This document shows, in pieces, positions 46,368 to 56,420 of a stretch of 64,000 nt of DNA. Origin of the DNA: Nocardia asteroides (GTDB taxonomy: Bacteria; Actinomycetota; Actinomycetes; Mycobacteriales; Mycobacteriaceae). How positions within the stretch are numbered: position 1 is the stretch's first letter; each line of letters starts with the position of its first letter. The notes beneath the pieces are model-generated. The model saw only the letters and a list, made by a program, of their open reading frames with translations. It was not told the DNA's origin and searched no databases. Position numbers and translations under genes: made by a program. The stretch lies in the NCBI RefSeq assembly GCF_900637185.1, contig NZ_LR134352.1:4268001-4332000 (forward strand), in the 5' to 3' direction.

Positions 46368-47126
46368 ATGGCCGGCGACGACCCGGAGACCGCCCCGCTC
46401 GCGGCGCCCGACGCCACCAGCGTGCCCGCTCTCGACGCGTTGATCTCCACCTGCCGCGCCTGCCCGCGGCTCGTGGCCTGGCGCGAGGAAGTCGCCCGGG
46501 TCAAACGCCCGGCCTACCGGCACGAGGAATACTGGGGCCGCCCGGTGCCCGGCTTCGGTCCCGACGACGCCGAGATCCTCGTCGTCGGCCTCGCGCCCGC
46601 CGCCAACGGCGGCAATCGCACCGGCCGCATGTTCACCGGCGACCGCAGCGGCGACGTCCTGTTCGCGGCTCTGCACGCCGTCGGCCTCGCGACCGGCGCA
46701 CACCCCGTCAGCAGGGACGACGGCATCGAACTCCGCGACATCCGGCTCACCGCGCCCGTGCACTGCGCGCCCCCGGAGAACAAGCCGACCAGCGAGGAAC
46801 GGCATCGCTGCGCGCCGTACCTGAGCCGGGAACTCGAACTCATGGCGCCGACGGTGCGGGTGATCGTGGTGCTCGGCGGCTTCGGCTGGCAGGCGCTGTT
46901 CACCGTCCTCACCGCCGGCGGCTGGCAGATCCCCCGCCCCCGGCCCCGCTTCGGACACGGTGCGCAGGTGGCGCTCTCCCATCCCGACGGCCGGTCCATC
47001 ACCGTCCTGGGCTGCTACCACGTGAGCCCGCACAACACCTTCACCGGCCGACTCACCCCGGCCATGCTCGAAGACGTCTTCCGCACCGCGCAGACGATCG
47101 CCGGATCCGCGCGCACGCCCACCTAG
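46368..47126 (+). CDS. udgB: Family 5 uracil-DNA glycosylase (UdgB)
   Basis: A 252-residue glycosylase that removes uracil and related bases from DNA. The [4Fe-4S] cysteines include Cys29 and Cys32 (TCRACPRL), with further cysteines in APVHCAPPENKPT and RHRCAPY. The base-pocket motif is GLAPAANGGNRTGRMF (Ala where classical UDGs have a catalytic Asp, as in family 5), and the C-terminal motif is YHVSPHNTFTGRLT. It is followed 10 bp later by the DUF488 gene. Confidence 0.93.
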   Translation: MAGDDPETAPLAAPDATSVPALDALISTCRACPRLVAWREEVARVKRPAYRHEEYWGRPVPGFGPDDAEILVVGLAPAANGGNRTGRMFTGDRSGDVLFAALHAVGLATGAHPVSRDDGIELRDIRLTAPVHCAPPENKPTSEERHRCAPYLSRELELMAPTVRVIVVLGGFGWQALFTVLTAGGWQIPRPRPRFGHGAQVALSHPDGRSITVLGCYHVSPHNTFTGRLTPAMLEDVFRTAQTIAGSARTPT

Positions 47127-47136
47127 GATTCGGCCC

Positions 47137-47667
47137 GTGCTGACGGTGTACACGATCGGCCACTCCACCAGGACCGCGAACGAATTCGTGGACCTGCTCC
47201 AGACGTACGGCATCACCCAGCTCGCCGACATCAGGACGGTGCCGCGCTCCCGGCACAATCCGCAGTTCGGCCGCGAGCAGCTCCCCGCCACCCTGGACGC
47301 GGCGGGCATCCGCTACATCTACCTCGCCGCACTCGGCGGCCTCCGGCACGGCAACCGCACCGACCTCGACAGCGGCTGGCGCAACGCCTCCTTCCGCGCC
47401 TACGCCGACTACATGCAGACACCCGAGTTCACCGCGGGCATCGACGAACTCGTCGACCTGGCCCGCACGGCACCCACCGCTGTCATGTGCGCCGAAGCCG
47501 TCCCCTGGCGCTGCCACCGTTCCCTGGTCGGCGACGCACTCCTGATCCGGGGCATCCGCGTCCGCGACATCATGTCCCCCACCCGTGCCCCGGATCACCA
47601 GCTCACGAAGTTCGCCCACGTCGAGGGAATGACCATCACCTACCCGGCCGACCCCCCGTTCTCCTGA
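47137..47667 (+). CDS. DUF488-family protein
   Basis: A 176-residue protein. The N-terminus VYTIGHSTRTANEFVDLL and ADIRTVPRSRHNPQF are classic DUF488, and the C-terminal CAEAVPWRCHRSLV carries the two conserved cysteines. The function is unproven; a nucleic-acid-related role has been suggested from context with DNA repair genes, and here it follows udgB by 10 bp. GTG start. Confidence 0.92.
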   Translation: MLTVYTIGHSTRTANEFVDLLQTYGITQLADIRTVPRSRHNPQFGREQLPATLDAAGIRYIYLAALGGLRHGNRTDLDSGWRNASFRAYADYMQTPEFTAGIDELVDLARTAPTAVMCAEAVPWRCHRSLVGDALLIRGIRVRDIMSPTRAPDHQLTKFAHVEGMTITYPADPPFS

Positions 47668-47951
47668 GCTGTTCTTTTGATGGTGACTTTGCGGTGAGGG
47701 CCATCATAGATATGTAGGGAGATTACATCGATAGATGCGCATATCTACGTACGCACATGTTATTGATGACTCTTGCCAGTCTCTCCCGAACTCTTCCTTC
47801 CGCCATGCTTATCGAGATGAGGCGACTGGACCTCCCCTTCGAGAACCCTTGCCCCGCGCGCCCAGCGCACTCCCCTACCCCGGCAGGCGGTGCGCCATTG
47901 CATGGTGTGCACGCAATGGCGCGACGCCCCGCTCCCCCGCGACGCCCGCGC
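47668..47951. other. Non-coding gap with an AT-richer core
   Basis: A 284-bp stretch between the convergent DUF488 and SRPBCC genes. Around 47680-47800 the composition drops well below the surrounding GC level (runs such as TTCTTTTGATGG and TCATAGATATG), unlike the rest of the window. I see no convincing gene. A short integrase-like remnant is noted separately. Confidence 0.6.
47714..47775 (+). pseudogene. Possible tyrosine-recombinase C-terminal remnant
   Basis: In one forward frame the AT-richer core encodes RISTYAHVIDDS, preceded by an in-frame TAG. T-Y-A-H-V resembles the segment around the catalytic Tyr at the end of tyrosine recombinases. The match is only about ten residues and no upstream catalytic motifs (RHR) are present, so this may be chance. 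Confidence 0.2.
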
Positions 47952-48449
47952 TCAGGACACCCGAACTCCCGCGGACTTCGTGATCCCCTGTGCGATCGAC
48001 GCCGTGAGACGCTTGGTCACCGGGCCGGCCAGGCTGAGGACCGGTCGTAGCGCGGGCCCGCCCTCGACGGCGAACGTCCAGGTGAGCCGGGTGCCCGAGG
48101 CGGTTTCGGCGAGGGCGAGGTCCTCGGCGAACCGGCGCAGTCCGGGAATCGAGGCGGCGTCGACGGTGAAGGTCATGCGGCGCTGTTCGTCCCAGCGATA
48201 GAAACGTTCGGTCAGCGCGGCCACGCCCGCGAGGGTGACCACCCGGGTGGCGCCCACGCCGTGCGGGCGCGGCGAGAGCCACCGCATCCCGGTCACCGCC
48301 GACGACCACGACACCAGGGCGTCGTCAGCGGTCAGCGCGGCCCACACCGCGGCCGGTGGCGCGGCGATATCCACCACGTGGACATAGCGATTCGGTGCCG
48401 TGGCGAGGAAGGCGTCGTCGGATTCGAGCAGGGCGAAGGACGGTGACAT
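47952..48449 (-). CDS. SRPBCC-family (START-like) protein
   Basis: A 165-residue protein with the helix-grip fold pattern: YVHVVDIAAPPAAVWAALTADDALVSW at the start, a beta-sheet middle, and the long C-terminal helix containing LAGPVTKRLTASIAQGI. Family members bind hydrophobic ligands in a central cavity. It is the last gene of the minus-strand catabolic run, 27 bp after the TetR gene. Confidence 0.87.
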   Translation of the reverse strand: MSPSFALLESDDAFLATAPNRYVHVVDIAAPPAAVWAALTADDALVSWSSAVTGMRWLSPRPHGVGATRVVTLAGVAALTERFYRWDEQRRMTFTVDAASIPGLRRFAEDLALAETASGTRLTWTFAVEGGPALRPVLSLAGPVTKRLTASIAQGITKSAGVRVS

Positions 48450-48476
48450 CGAATTCTCTCTCTGAGGATGAAGCGA

Positions 48477-49109
48477 TTACCGGTGGCCCGGACGGCTTTC
48501 CCAGCCGGACAGGCCGTTCCAGCACAGGGCGGCCGTCACCTCGACGGCGTCGTGCTTGGGGATCGGCCGTCCGCCGTCGAGCCAATGGCGGGCGGCCAGG
48601 TGACTGGTGCCGACCAGGCTCCAGGCGTAGGTCGCGGCGGCGAGGTCGGCCACGCCCGCCGCGCGCAGTTCCGTGGCGACGAGATCGGCGCACGCGCGCA
48701 GGGCACTGCGGACCCGCCAGTCGACGCTGGGCTCGCTGGGGACCGGCGATTCGAAGACCAGCACGTGCCCGCCGGGATCGTCGTCCACGAAGTCGAAGTA
48801 CACCGACACGGCACCGCGCAGCCGCTCGCGCGGCGGCGCGTCCGCGGCGACGGCAGTCCGGACACCGTCGACCATCCGGTCCAGATACTGCTGCAGCACG
48901 GCCAGATACAGGTCCAGCTTGTTGGTGAAATGGTCGTACAGCACGGGTTTGCTGATGCCGGCGCGGGCGCTGATCTCGGCCATCCGCGCGCCGTGGTACC
49001 CGCTGGCGACGAACACGTCCCGCGCGGCGACGACGACAGCGTGCCTGCGGTGCGCACGCCTGCCGTCGCCTCGCACGCCGCGCGCCGAGACGGTCGTGTC
49101 CGTCGTCAT
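48477..49109 (-). CDS. TetR-family regulator (paralogue of 33155-33793)
   Basis: A 210-residue regulator; HTH ARMAEISARAGISKPVLYDHF, then NKLDLYLAVLQQYLDRMVDGV. The C-terminal segments HVLVFESPVPSEPSVDW and SHLAARHWLDGGRPIPK are nearly identical to the other paralogue. It lies 4 bp after the fadB stop and so is co-transcribed with beta-oxidation genes; a fatty-acid or acyl-CoA ligand is a reasonable guess. Confidence 0.92.
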   Translation of the reverse strand: MTTDTTVSARGVRGDGRRAHRRHAVVVAARDVFVASGYHGARMAEISARAGISKPVLYDHFTNKLDLYLAVLQQYLDRMVDGVRTAVAADAPPRERLRGAVSVYFDFVDDDPGGHVLVFESPVPSEPSVDWRVRSALRACADLVATELRAAGVADLAAATYAWSLVGTSHLAARHWLDGGRPIPKHDAVEVTAALCWNGLSGWESRPGHR

Positions 49110-49113
49110 GGTG

Positions 49114-51279
49114 TCAGCTCAGCGTTTCCCCGGCGGCGGCCTTGGCCCGCAACGACGCCGGGACCTCGAACCGGTCTCCGTAGGCGGCGCGCAGCTCGTC
49201 GGCGCGCGCCACGAATCCGGCCAGGCCGCCGTCGTACTGCTCGATGTACTGGACCACGCCGCCCGTCCACGCGGGGAACCCGATGCCGAAGATCGACCCG
49301 ATGTTCGCGTCGGCCACGGTGCGCAGCACGCCCTCGTCGAAACACCGGACGGTGTCGAGCGATTCGGCGAACAGCATCCGCTCCTGCATGTCGGCGAACG
49401 GGATGCCGTGGTCGTCGCGGGTGTACTTCGCCACCAGCTCGGGCCACAGGCCCAGCTTCTTGCCGTCGGCGTCGTACTCGTAGAAGCCACGGCCCTCGAG
49501 CCGGCCGGGCCGGTCGAACTCGTCGACCATGGCGTCGACGAGCGGGTACGCCTTGGACTCGGTCCAGCGCTTACCTTCGGCGAGCAGGTTCTCCTTCAGG
49601 CTGCGCCGGATCTTCTGGGCAAGCTTCATATTGATCTCGTCGGCCAGCGCCAGCGCGCCCACCGGGTAGCCGGCCTGGGTGGCGGCCTGCTCCACCGACG
49701 CGGGGTGCACGCCCTCGGCGACCAGCGCGATGGCCTCGTCCATGAACTGGCCGATCACGCGGCTGGTGAAGAACCCTCGGCTGTCGTTCACCACGATCGG
49801 GGTCTTCTTGATGGCCAGGGTGTAGTCGATGGCGCGGGCGATGGCCTCGTCGCTGGTCTGCTCGCCGACGATGATCTCCACCAGGGGCATCTTGTCCACC
49901 GGCGAGAAGAAGTGCAGGCCGATGAAATCCTGCGGCCGCTGCACCCCGGTGGCCAGGTCGGTGATCGGCAGGGTCGAGGTGTTGGAGCCGAGCAGCGCAT
50001 CCGGGTTCACCAGCGCCTCGATCTCGCCGAACACCTTCTTCTTCAGGCCCGGATCCTCGAACACCGCCTCGACGACGAAGTCACAGCCCGCGGCATCGGC
50101 CGGATCGGCGGTCGGGTGGATGCGGCCCAGGATCTCGTCGTATTTGTCCTGGGTGATCGTGCCCTTGCGCAGCGCCTTGTCGAGCAGCTTGCGCGAGTAG
50201 TCCTTGCCGCGCTCGGCCGCCTCGATCGTGACGTCCTTCAGGACGACCCGCATGCCGGCGCGGGCCTGCACATAGGCGATGCCCGCGCCCATCATGCCCG
50301 CGCCGAGCACGAGGACCTTCTCCGGCGTGCGCACGGGGAAGCCTTCGGGGCGGCTGCCGCCCTTGTTGATGGTGCCGAGATCGAAGAACAGCGACTTGAT
50401 CATGTTGGTCGAGACCTGGCCGCAGATCAGCTTGGTGCAGTAGCGCGTCTCGATGGCGAAGGCGGTGTCGATGTCGACCTGCGCGCCCTCGACCGCCGTC
50501 GCCAGCACCGCGATCGGCGCCGGCATCGGAGCTCCCTTGAGCTGCTTGCGGACGTTCGCGGGGAACGCGGGCAGATTGGCGGCCACGGCCGGACTCGACG
50601 GGGTGCCGCCGGGGATCTTGTAGCCCTTCGTATCCCAGGGCTGCGCCGCCTCCGGGTTGGCCGCGATCCAGGCCCGCGCCTTGTCGAACATCTCCTCGCG
50701 CGTCGCGGCGACCTCGTGGATGATCCCGACCTGTAGGGCTTTGGCAGGCTTCATCCGCTGGCCCTGGCCGACGACGTTGAGCACCGCGTTGGTGATGCCG
50801 AGCAGTCGCACGGTGCGGGTGACACCACCGGCGCCGGGCAGCAGGCCGAAGGTGACCTCGGGCAGGCCGAGCAGGCTGCCCTTGGCGTCGAGCGCGATGC
50901 GGTGGTGAGTGGCCAAGGCGACCTCGAAGCCGCCGCCGAGCGCGGTGCCGTTGATCGCGGCGACCACCGGCTTACCAAGCTGCTCGAGGCGGCGGAACGC
51001 GGCCTTGTAGGTGTCCAAGCCCAGGGCGATCTGCGGCGCGGTCTCCGGCGTCGCGTTCATCAGCAGGTTCAGGTCACCACCGGCGAAGAACGTGTCCTTG
51101 CCCGAGGTGAGGATGACACCGTCGTAGGTGTCCTTCTCGGCCTCGAGCCGGTCGACGGTGGCGGTGAGGTCGCGCGCGAACGCCTCGGTCATGGTGTTGG
51201 TCGACTGGCTCGGGTCGTCGATGGTGAGGACGAGCACCCGGTCGGCGCCGAGATCCCAGGCAATCATGCTGTCGGTCAT
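49114..51279 (-). CDS. fadB: Fatty acid oxidation complex alpha subunit (hydratase/3-hydroxyacyl-CoA dehydrogenase)
   Basis: A 721-residue bifunctional protein. The N-terminal crotonase domain has [16 protein letters not shown] (oxyanion hole) and [13 protein letters not shown] (catalytic Glu region). The NAD-binding domain starts [17 protein letters not shown] near residue 325, followed by [16 protein letters not shown] (catalytic His) and a C-terminal 3HCDH region. It resembles the M. tuberculosis Rv0860 subunit. GAGGAAAG precedes ATG 51279. It pairs with the thiolase gene 25 bp upstream as a trifunctional complex. Confidence 0.95.
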   Translation of the reverse strand: MTDSMIAWDLGADRVLVLTIDDPSQSTNTMTEAFARDLTATVDRLEAEKDTYDGVILTSGKDTFFAGGDLNLLMNATPETAPQIALGLDTYKAAFRRLEQLGKPVVAAINGTALGGGFEVALATHHRIALDAKGSLLGLPEVTFGLLPGAGGVTRTVRLLGITNAVLNVVGQGQRMKPAKALQVGIIHEVAATREEMFDKARAWIAANPEAAQPWDTKGYKIPGGTPSSPAVAANLPAFPANVRKQLKGAPMPAPIAVLATAVEGAQVDIDTAFAIETRYCTKLICGQVSTNMIKSLFFDLGTINKGGSRPEGFPVRTPEKVLVLGAGMMGAGIAYVQARAGMRVVLKDVTIEAAERGKDYSRKLLDKALRKGTITQDKYDEILGRIHPTADPADAAGCDFVVEAVFEDPGLKKKVFGEIEALVNPDALLGSNTSTLPITDLATGVQRPQDFIGLHFFSPVDKMPLVEIIVGEQTSDEAIARAIDYTLAIKKTPIVVNDSRGFFTSRVIGQFMDEAIALVAEGVHPASVEQAATQAGYPVGALALADEINMKLAQKIRRSLKENLLAEGKRWTESKAYPLVDAMVDEFDRPGRLEGRGFYEYDADGKKLGLWPELVAKYTRDDHGIPFADMQERMLFAESLDTVRCFDEGVLRTVADANIGSIFGIGFPAWTGGVVQYIEQYDGGLAGFVARADELRAAYGDRFEVPASLRAKAAAGETLS

Positions 51280-51304
51280 GGTCTTTCCTCTGTCTCCGCG
51301 GCGC

Positions 51305-52516
<1,212 letters not shown>

Positions 52517-52544
52517 GGTTCCTCGAAAAGGTCGTGGGACGGGG

Positions 52545-53321
52545 TCAGCGGTGGGTGAAGTGTGCGGTCCGCTTGTCGACGAAGGCGTTCATGCCTTCCT
52601 TCTGGTCCTCGATCGCGAACAGCGAGTGGAAGACCCGCCGTTCGAAGCGGATTCCCTCGGCGAGGGTGGTCTCGAAGGAGCGGTTCACCGCCTCCTTGGC
52701 GATCATCGTCACCGGCAGCGACTTGGCCGCGATGGTCTCGGCGACCTCGGCGGCCACGTCCAGCAGATCGTCGGCGGGCACGATGCGCGAGACCAGCCCG
52801 GCGCGTTCGGCCTCCTCGGCGCCCATGTTCCGGCCGGTCAGCACCAGGTCCATCGCCTTGGCCTTGCCGATCGCGCGGGTGAGCCGCTGCGAGCCGCCGA
52901 TGCCGGGGATCACGCCGAGTTTGATCTCGGGCTGACCGAACTGGGCGGTGTCGGCGGCGATCAGGATGTCGCACAGCATCGCCAGCTCGCAGCCGCCGCC
53001 GAGGGCGTAACCCGCGACCGCGGCGATAGTCGGCTTGCGGAAGTTGGCCAGCCGGTCCCAGCGGGCGAAGAAGTCGTCCATGAACATGTCCATGTAGGAC
53101 TTGGGCTGCATCTCCTTGATGTCGGCGCCCGCGGCGAAGGCCTTGGCGGAGCCGGTGATCACCACCGCGCCGACCTCGTCGTCGCGCTCGAGCTCGGCCA
53201 GGGCCGCGACGATGTCGTCGAGCACCCGGGTGTTGAGCGCGTTGAGCGCCCTGGGCCGGTTCAGGGTGATCCAGCCGACGCGGTTCTTGCGCTCGAGCAG
53301 GATGGTCTCGTAGTCGCTCAC
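52545..53321 (-). CDS. Enoyl-CoA hydratase (EchA8-like)
   Basis: A 258-residue crotonase that hydrates trans-2-enoyl-CoA. The oxyanion hole is formed by [11 protein letters not shown] and [12 protein letters not shown]; the two catalytic glutamates lie in GGCELAM and [12 protein letters not shown]. It resembles the short-chain mycobacterial EchA8. The ATG overlaps the upstream dehydrogenase gene stop (53318-53321). In this operon it would act on methacrylyl-CoA and straight-chain enoyl-CoAs. Confidence 0.94.
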   Translation of the reverse strand: MSDYETILLERKNRVGWITLNRPRALNALNTRVLDDIVAALAELERDDEVGAVVITGSAKAFAAGADIKEMQPKSYMDMFMDDFFARWDRLANFRKPTIAAVAGYALGGGCELAMLCDILIAADTAQFGQPEIKLGVIPGIGGSQRLTRAIGKAKAMDLVLTGRNMGAEEAERAGLVSRIVPADDLLDVAAEVAETIAAKSLPVTMIAKEAVNRSFETTLAEGIRFERRVFHSLFAIEDQKEGMNAFVDKRTAHFTHR

Positions 53322-54211
53322 GCCTCCGCCTCCCCGGAACGGTCGCGGATGTCGGTGACGATCGCGGAGAAGTCCCGGCCCGCGCCGGTCTGGTTGAACC
53401 GCTCGTAGATGGCGGCGGCGAGCTCACCGAGCTGTCCGTCGATGCCGTTGGCGCGCAACGCGTTCGCGGCCAGGGTGAGGTCCTTCGACATCAGCGCGGT
53501 GGCGAAACCGGGCTGGTAGTCGTTGTTGGCCGGGCTGGCGGGCACCGGTCCCGGGACGGGGCAGTAGCTGGTCAACGCCCAGCTCTGGCCCGACGCGGTG
53601 GACACCACGTCGAAGAACGACTGGTGGCTCAGGCCCAGGCGCTCGCCGAGCACCAGCGCCTCGGACAGCCCGATCATGGAGATGCCGAGCAGCATGTTGT
53701 TGCAGATCTTGGCGGCCTGCCCGACCCCGGCGTCGCCGCAGTGCACGACCTTGCCGCCCATCACCCCGAGCACCTCCCCCGCGTCGGCGAAGTCGGCGGC
53801 AGCGCCGCCCACCATGAAGGTGAGGGTGCCCGCGGTGGCACCGGCGACGCCGCCGGAGACCGGGGCGTCGAGCGGGCGGTGCCCGGCCGCGACCGCCAGC
53901 TCCGCCGCGGCTTTCGCGTCGGCGACATCGATGGTGGAACAGTCGATGAACAGGGTGCCGGGGGTCGCGGCGGGCAGCAGTTCGGCGTAGACGTCGAGCA
54001 CCAGCTTGCCGTTGGGCAGCATGGTGATCACCACGTCGCGGTCGGTGGCGGCCGCGGCGGCGGTCTCCACCACGGTCGCGCCGTCGTTCAGGGCCTTGGC
54101 CCGGGCGGCGGGGACCGGATCGTAGGCGATCACGTCGTGGCCGGCGCGCACCAGGTTGGCGGCCATCGGCGCGCCCATGTGGCCGAGGCCGAGGAAACCG
54201 ATCTTGGTCAT
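53318..54211 (-). CDS. mmsB: 3-hydroxyisobutyrate dehydrogenase
   Basis: A 297-residue enzyme that oxidises 3-hydroxyisobutyrate to methylmalonate semialdehyde in valine breakdown. The NAD motif is [17 protein letters not shown], the substrate-site signature [21 protein letters not shown], and the catalytic Lys is in [13 protein letters not shown]. Start and stop overlap neighbours by ATGA (54208-54211, 53318-53321). Confidence 0.94.
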   Translation of the reverse strand: MTKIGFLGLGHMGAPMAANLVRAGHDVIAYDPVPAARAKALNDGATVVETAAAAATDRDVVITMLPNGKLVLDVYAELLPAATPGTLFIDCSTIDVADAKAAAELAVAAGHRPLDAPVSGGVAGATAGTLTFMVGGAAADFADAGEVLGVMGGKVVHCGDAGVGQAAKICNNMLLGISMIGLSEALVLGERLGLSHQSFFDVVSTASGQSWALTSYCPVPGPVPASPANNDYQPGFATALMSKDLTLAANALRANGIDGQLGELAAAIYERFNQTGAGRDFSAIVTDIRDRSGEAEA

Positions 54212-55278
54212 CGCGGTGTCTCCTGTGTCGTCAGGTCGAGTTCGTTGTCCCCCAGTGCGGCGAAATAGGCGGCCACCTGCGCGTCGGTGACGTCGCCGAG
54301 GGTCGGGGGCTGCCAGTGCGGGGTGCGGTCCTTGTCGATGACCTGGGCGCGGATGCCCTCGACCAGGTCGTGCGAACCGAGCGCGGCGATCGAGACCCGG
54401 TATTCCTGCTCCAGGGCCGCTTCCAGGCTCGTCAGTTCCCGCGCCGCCCGCAGCGAGCGCAACGTGACCTTCAGCGCGACCGGCGATTTCGCCAGCAGCT
54501 CGTCGACCGCCTTGGTCGCCTCGGGCGAGTCGGCGGTCTGGAGACGGGACACGATCTCCTCGACGGTCTCGGCGCGGTAGCACGCATCGATCCAGGACTG
54601 CTGGGCGAGCAGATCCGAGGCCGGCGCCGGTTGGGCGACGCGCGCGATCGCGGCGTCGACCTCGGTGGTGCGCAACGCGTCCACGAGATCCGGGATCGCC
54701 GCCGAGGGCACGTAGTGGTCGGCGAAACCGGCGGCGATCGCGTCGCCGGCGCTCATCCGGGCGGTGGTCAGCGCGACATGCGTGCCGATCTCGCCCGGCG
54801 CCCGCGACAGCAGGAAGGTGCCACCGACGTCGGGCACGAAGCCGATGCCGACCTCGGGCATGCCGATGCGGGAGCGTTCGGTGACGATGCGATGGCTGCC
54901 GTGCCCGGACAGGCCGACACCGCCGCCCATCACGATGCCGTCCATGATCACCACATACGGCTTGGCGTAGCCGCCGATCAGGGCGTTGAGCACGTATTCG
55001 TCGCGCCAGAAGCGCCCGGTCGGCGAATCGGCGCCCGCCCGGCCGCTTTTCGCGTCGGTGTGGATGGCGACGATGTCGCCGCCCGCGCACAGCCCGCGCT
55101 CCCCGGCGCCGGTGACGACGACCGCGCGCACCGCGTCGTCGTCGGCCCAGGATCGCAGCGCGTCGGTGATCGCCAGCGTCATCGGGTGGTTGAGGGCGTT
55201 GATGGCCTTGGGCCGGTTCAGGGTGATCAGCCCGAGTCCGTCGGCGACGGTGATCAGCACTTCGGGTTCGTCGGTCAT
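54208..55278 (-). CDS. 3-hydroxyisobutyryl-CoA hydrolase (crotonase family)
   Basis: A 356-residue crotonase-fold hydrolase. The motifs MDGIVMGGGVGLSGHG, RIGMPEVGIGFVPDVGG and a C-terminal DKDRTPHWQPPTL, shared with HIBCH enzymes, separate it from simple hydratases. It releases 3-hydroxyisobutyrate from its CoA ester, protecting against methacrylyl-CoA. ATG 55278 overlaps the acyl-CoA dehydrogenase stop by ATGA. Confidence 0.92.
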   Translation of the reverse strand: MTDEPEVLITVADGLGLITLNRPKAINALNHPMTLAITDALRSWADDDAVRAVVVTGAGERGLCAGGDIVAIHTDAKSGRAGADSPTGRFWRDEYVLNALIGGYAKPYVVIMDGIVMGGGVGLSGHGSHRIVTERSRIGMPEVGIGFVPDVGGTFLLSRAPGEIGTHVALTTARMSAGDAIAAGFADHYVPSAAIPDLVDALRTTEVDAAIARVAQPAPASDLLAQQSWIDACYRAETVEEIVSRLQTADSPEATKAVDELLAKSPVALKVTLRSLRAARELTSLEAALEQEYRVSIAALGSHDLVEGIRAQVIDKDRTPHWQPPTLGDVTDAQVAAYFAALGDNELDLTTQETPR

Positions 55279-56414
55279 GCCGCTCCTGTCAGCGTGCGGG
55301 CCACGACCACCCGCATGATCTCGTTGGTGCCCTCGAGGATCTGGTGCACGCGCAGGTCGCGCACGATCTTCTCCAGGCCGTATTCGTGCAGGTAGCCGTA
55401 TCCGCCGTGCAGCTGTAACGCCTTGTTGGCCACCTCGAAACCGATGTCGGTGGCGAACCGCTTGGCCATCGCGCACAGCTCGACCTTGTCGGGCGCGTCG
55501 GCGTCGAGCGCGGCGGCGGCCCGCCACAGCAGCGTCCGCGCCGCCTCCAGCTCGGTCCGCATGTCGGCGAGATCGAACTGCAGGGCCTGGTTGTGCGCCA
55601 GCGGCTTGCCGAAGGCGTGCCGTTCGGCCAGATACAGCACGGCCTTGTCCAGCGCGGCCTGCGCGCCGCCGATCGAGCAGGCGCCGATATTGAGCCTGCC
55701 GCCGTTGAGGCCGTTCATGGCGATCGCGAAACCGTCGCCTTCGGCGCCCAGCCGATTGGCCACCGGCACCCGCGCGTCCTCGAGGACGACCTGACGCGTC
55801 GGCTGCGCGTTCCAGCCCATCTTGCGTTCGTTCGGGCCCACGGTCAGACCGGGCGTGTCGGCGGGCACGATCAGCGCCGAGATCCCGCGCGGGCCGTCGC
55901 CGCCGGTGCGCACCATCATCACGTACACGTCGTTGGCGCCCGCGCCGGAGATGAACTGCTTGGCGCCGTTGAGGATGTAGTCGTCGCCGTCGCGAACGGC
56001 CTTGGTGCTCAAGGCCGCCGCGTCGGACCCCACCCCGGGCTCGGTCAGGGCGTAGCTGCCCAGCAGCTCCATCGCGGCCATGCCCGGTACCCAGCGGTGG
56101 CGCTGCTGTTCGGTGCCGTAGGCGTCGATCATCCAGGTCGCCATGTTGTGGATCGAGATGTAGGCCGCCACCGCGGGGCAGCCCGTGGCGAGTTCCTCGA
56201 AGATCCGGACGGCGTCGAGCCTGCGCAGCGCGGAGCCGCCGGTGTCCTCACGCACGTAGATGCCGCCGAGCCCGATCGGGCCCGCCTTGCGCAACACGTC
56301 GACCGGGAAGTGCTTGCGCTCGTCCCAGTCCAGCGCGTTCGGCGCGAGGAACTCGTCGGCGAACTGGCGCGCGGTCTCGGCGATCGCGCGTTCGTCGTCG
56401 GTGAGAGTGAACAT
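55275..56414 (-). CDS. Acyl-CoA dehydrogenase (isobutyryl-CoA type)
   Basis: A 379-residue FAD flavoprotein. The substrate loop YALTEPGVGSDAAAL, the FISGAGANDVYVMMVRTG core and the C-terminal LHGGYGYLHEYGLEKIVRD are present, with the catalytic Glu in HQILEGTNEIMR. Placement between mmsA and the HIBYL-CoA hydrolase gene indicates isobutyryl-CoA (valine route) as substrate, although 2-methylbutyryl-CoA is also possible. It lies 6 bp after mmsA. Confidence 0.92.
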   Translation of the reverse strand: MFTLTDDERAIAETARQFADEFLAPNALDWDERKHFPVDVLRKAGPIGLGGIYVREDTGGSALRRLDAVRIFEELATGCPAVAAYISIHNMATWMIDAYGTEQQRHRWVPGMAAMELLGSYALTEPGVGSDAAALSTKAVRDGDDYILNGAKQFISGAGANDVYVMMVRTGGDGPRGISALIVPADTPGLTVGPNERKMGWNAQPTRQVVLEDARVPVANRLGAEGDGFAIAMNGLNGGRLNIGACSIGGAQAALDKAVLYLAERHAFGKPLAHNQALQFDLADMRTELEAARTLLWRAAAALDADAPDKVELCAMAKRFATDIGFEVANKALQLHGGYGYLHEYGLEKIVRDLRVHQILEGTNEIMRVVVARTLTGAA

Positions 56415-56420
56415 CGCCGC

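Noticed and set aside
44828..47143. A 771-codon forward open frame over the esterase and udgB
   Set aside because: It is antisense to the carboxylesterase and out of frame with udgB; composition is low-complexity Arg/Pro.
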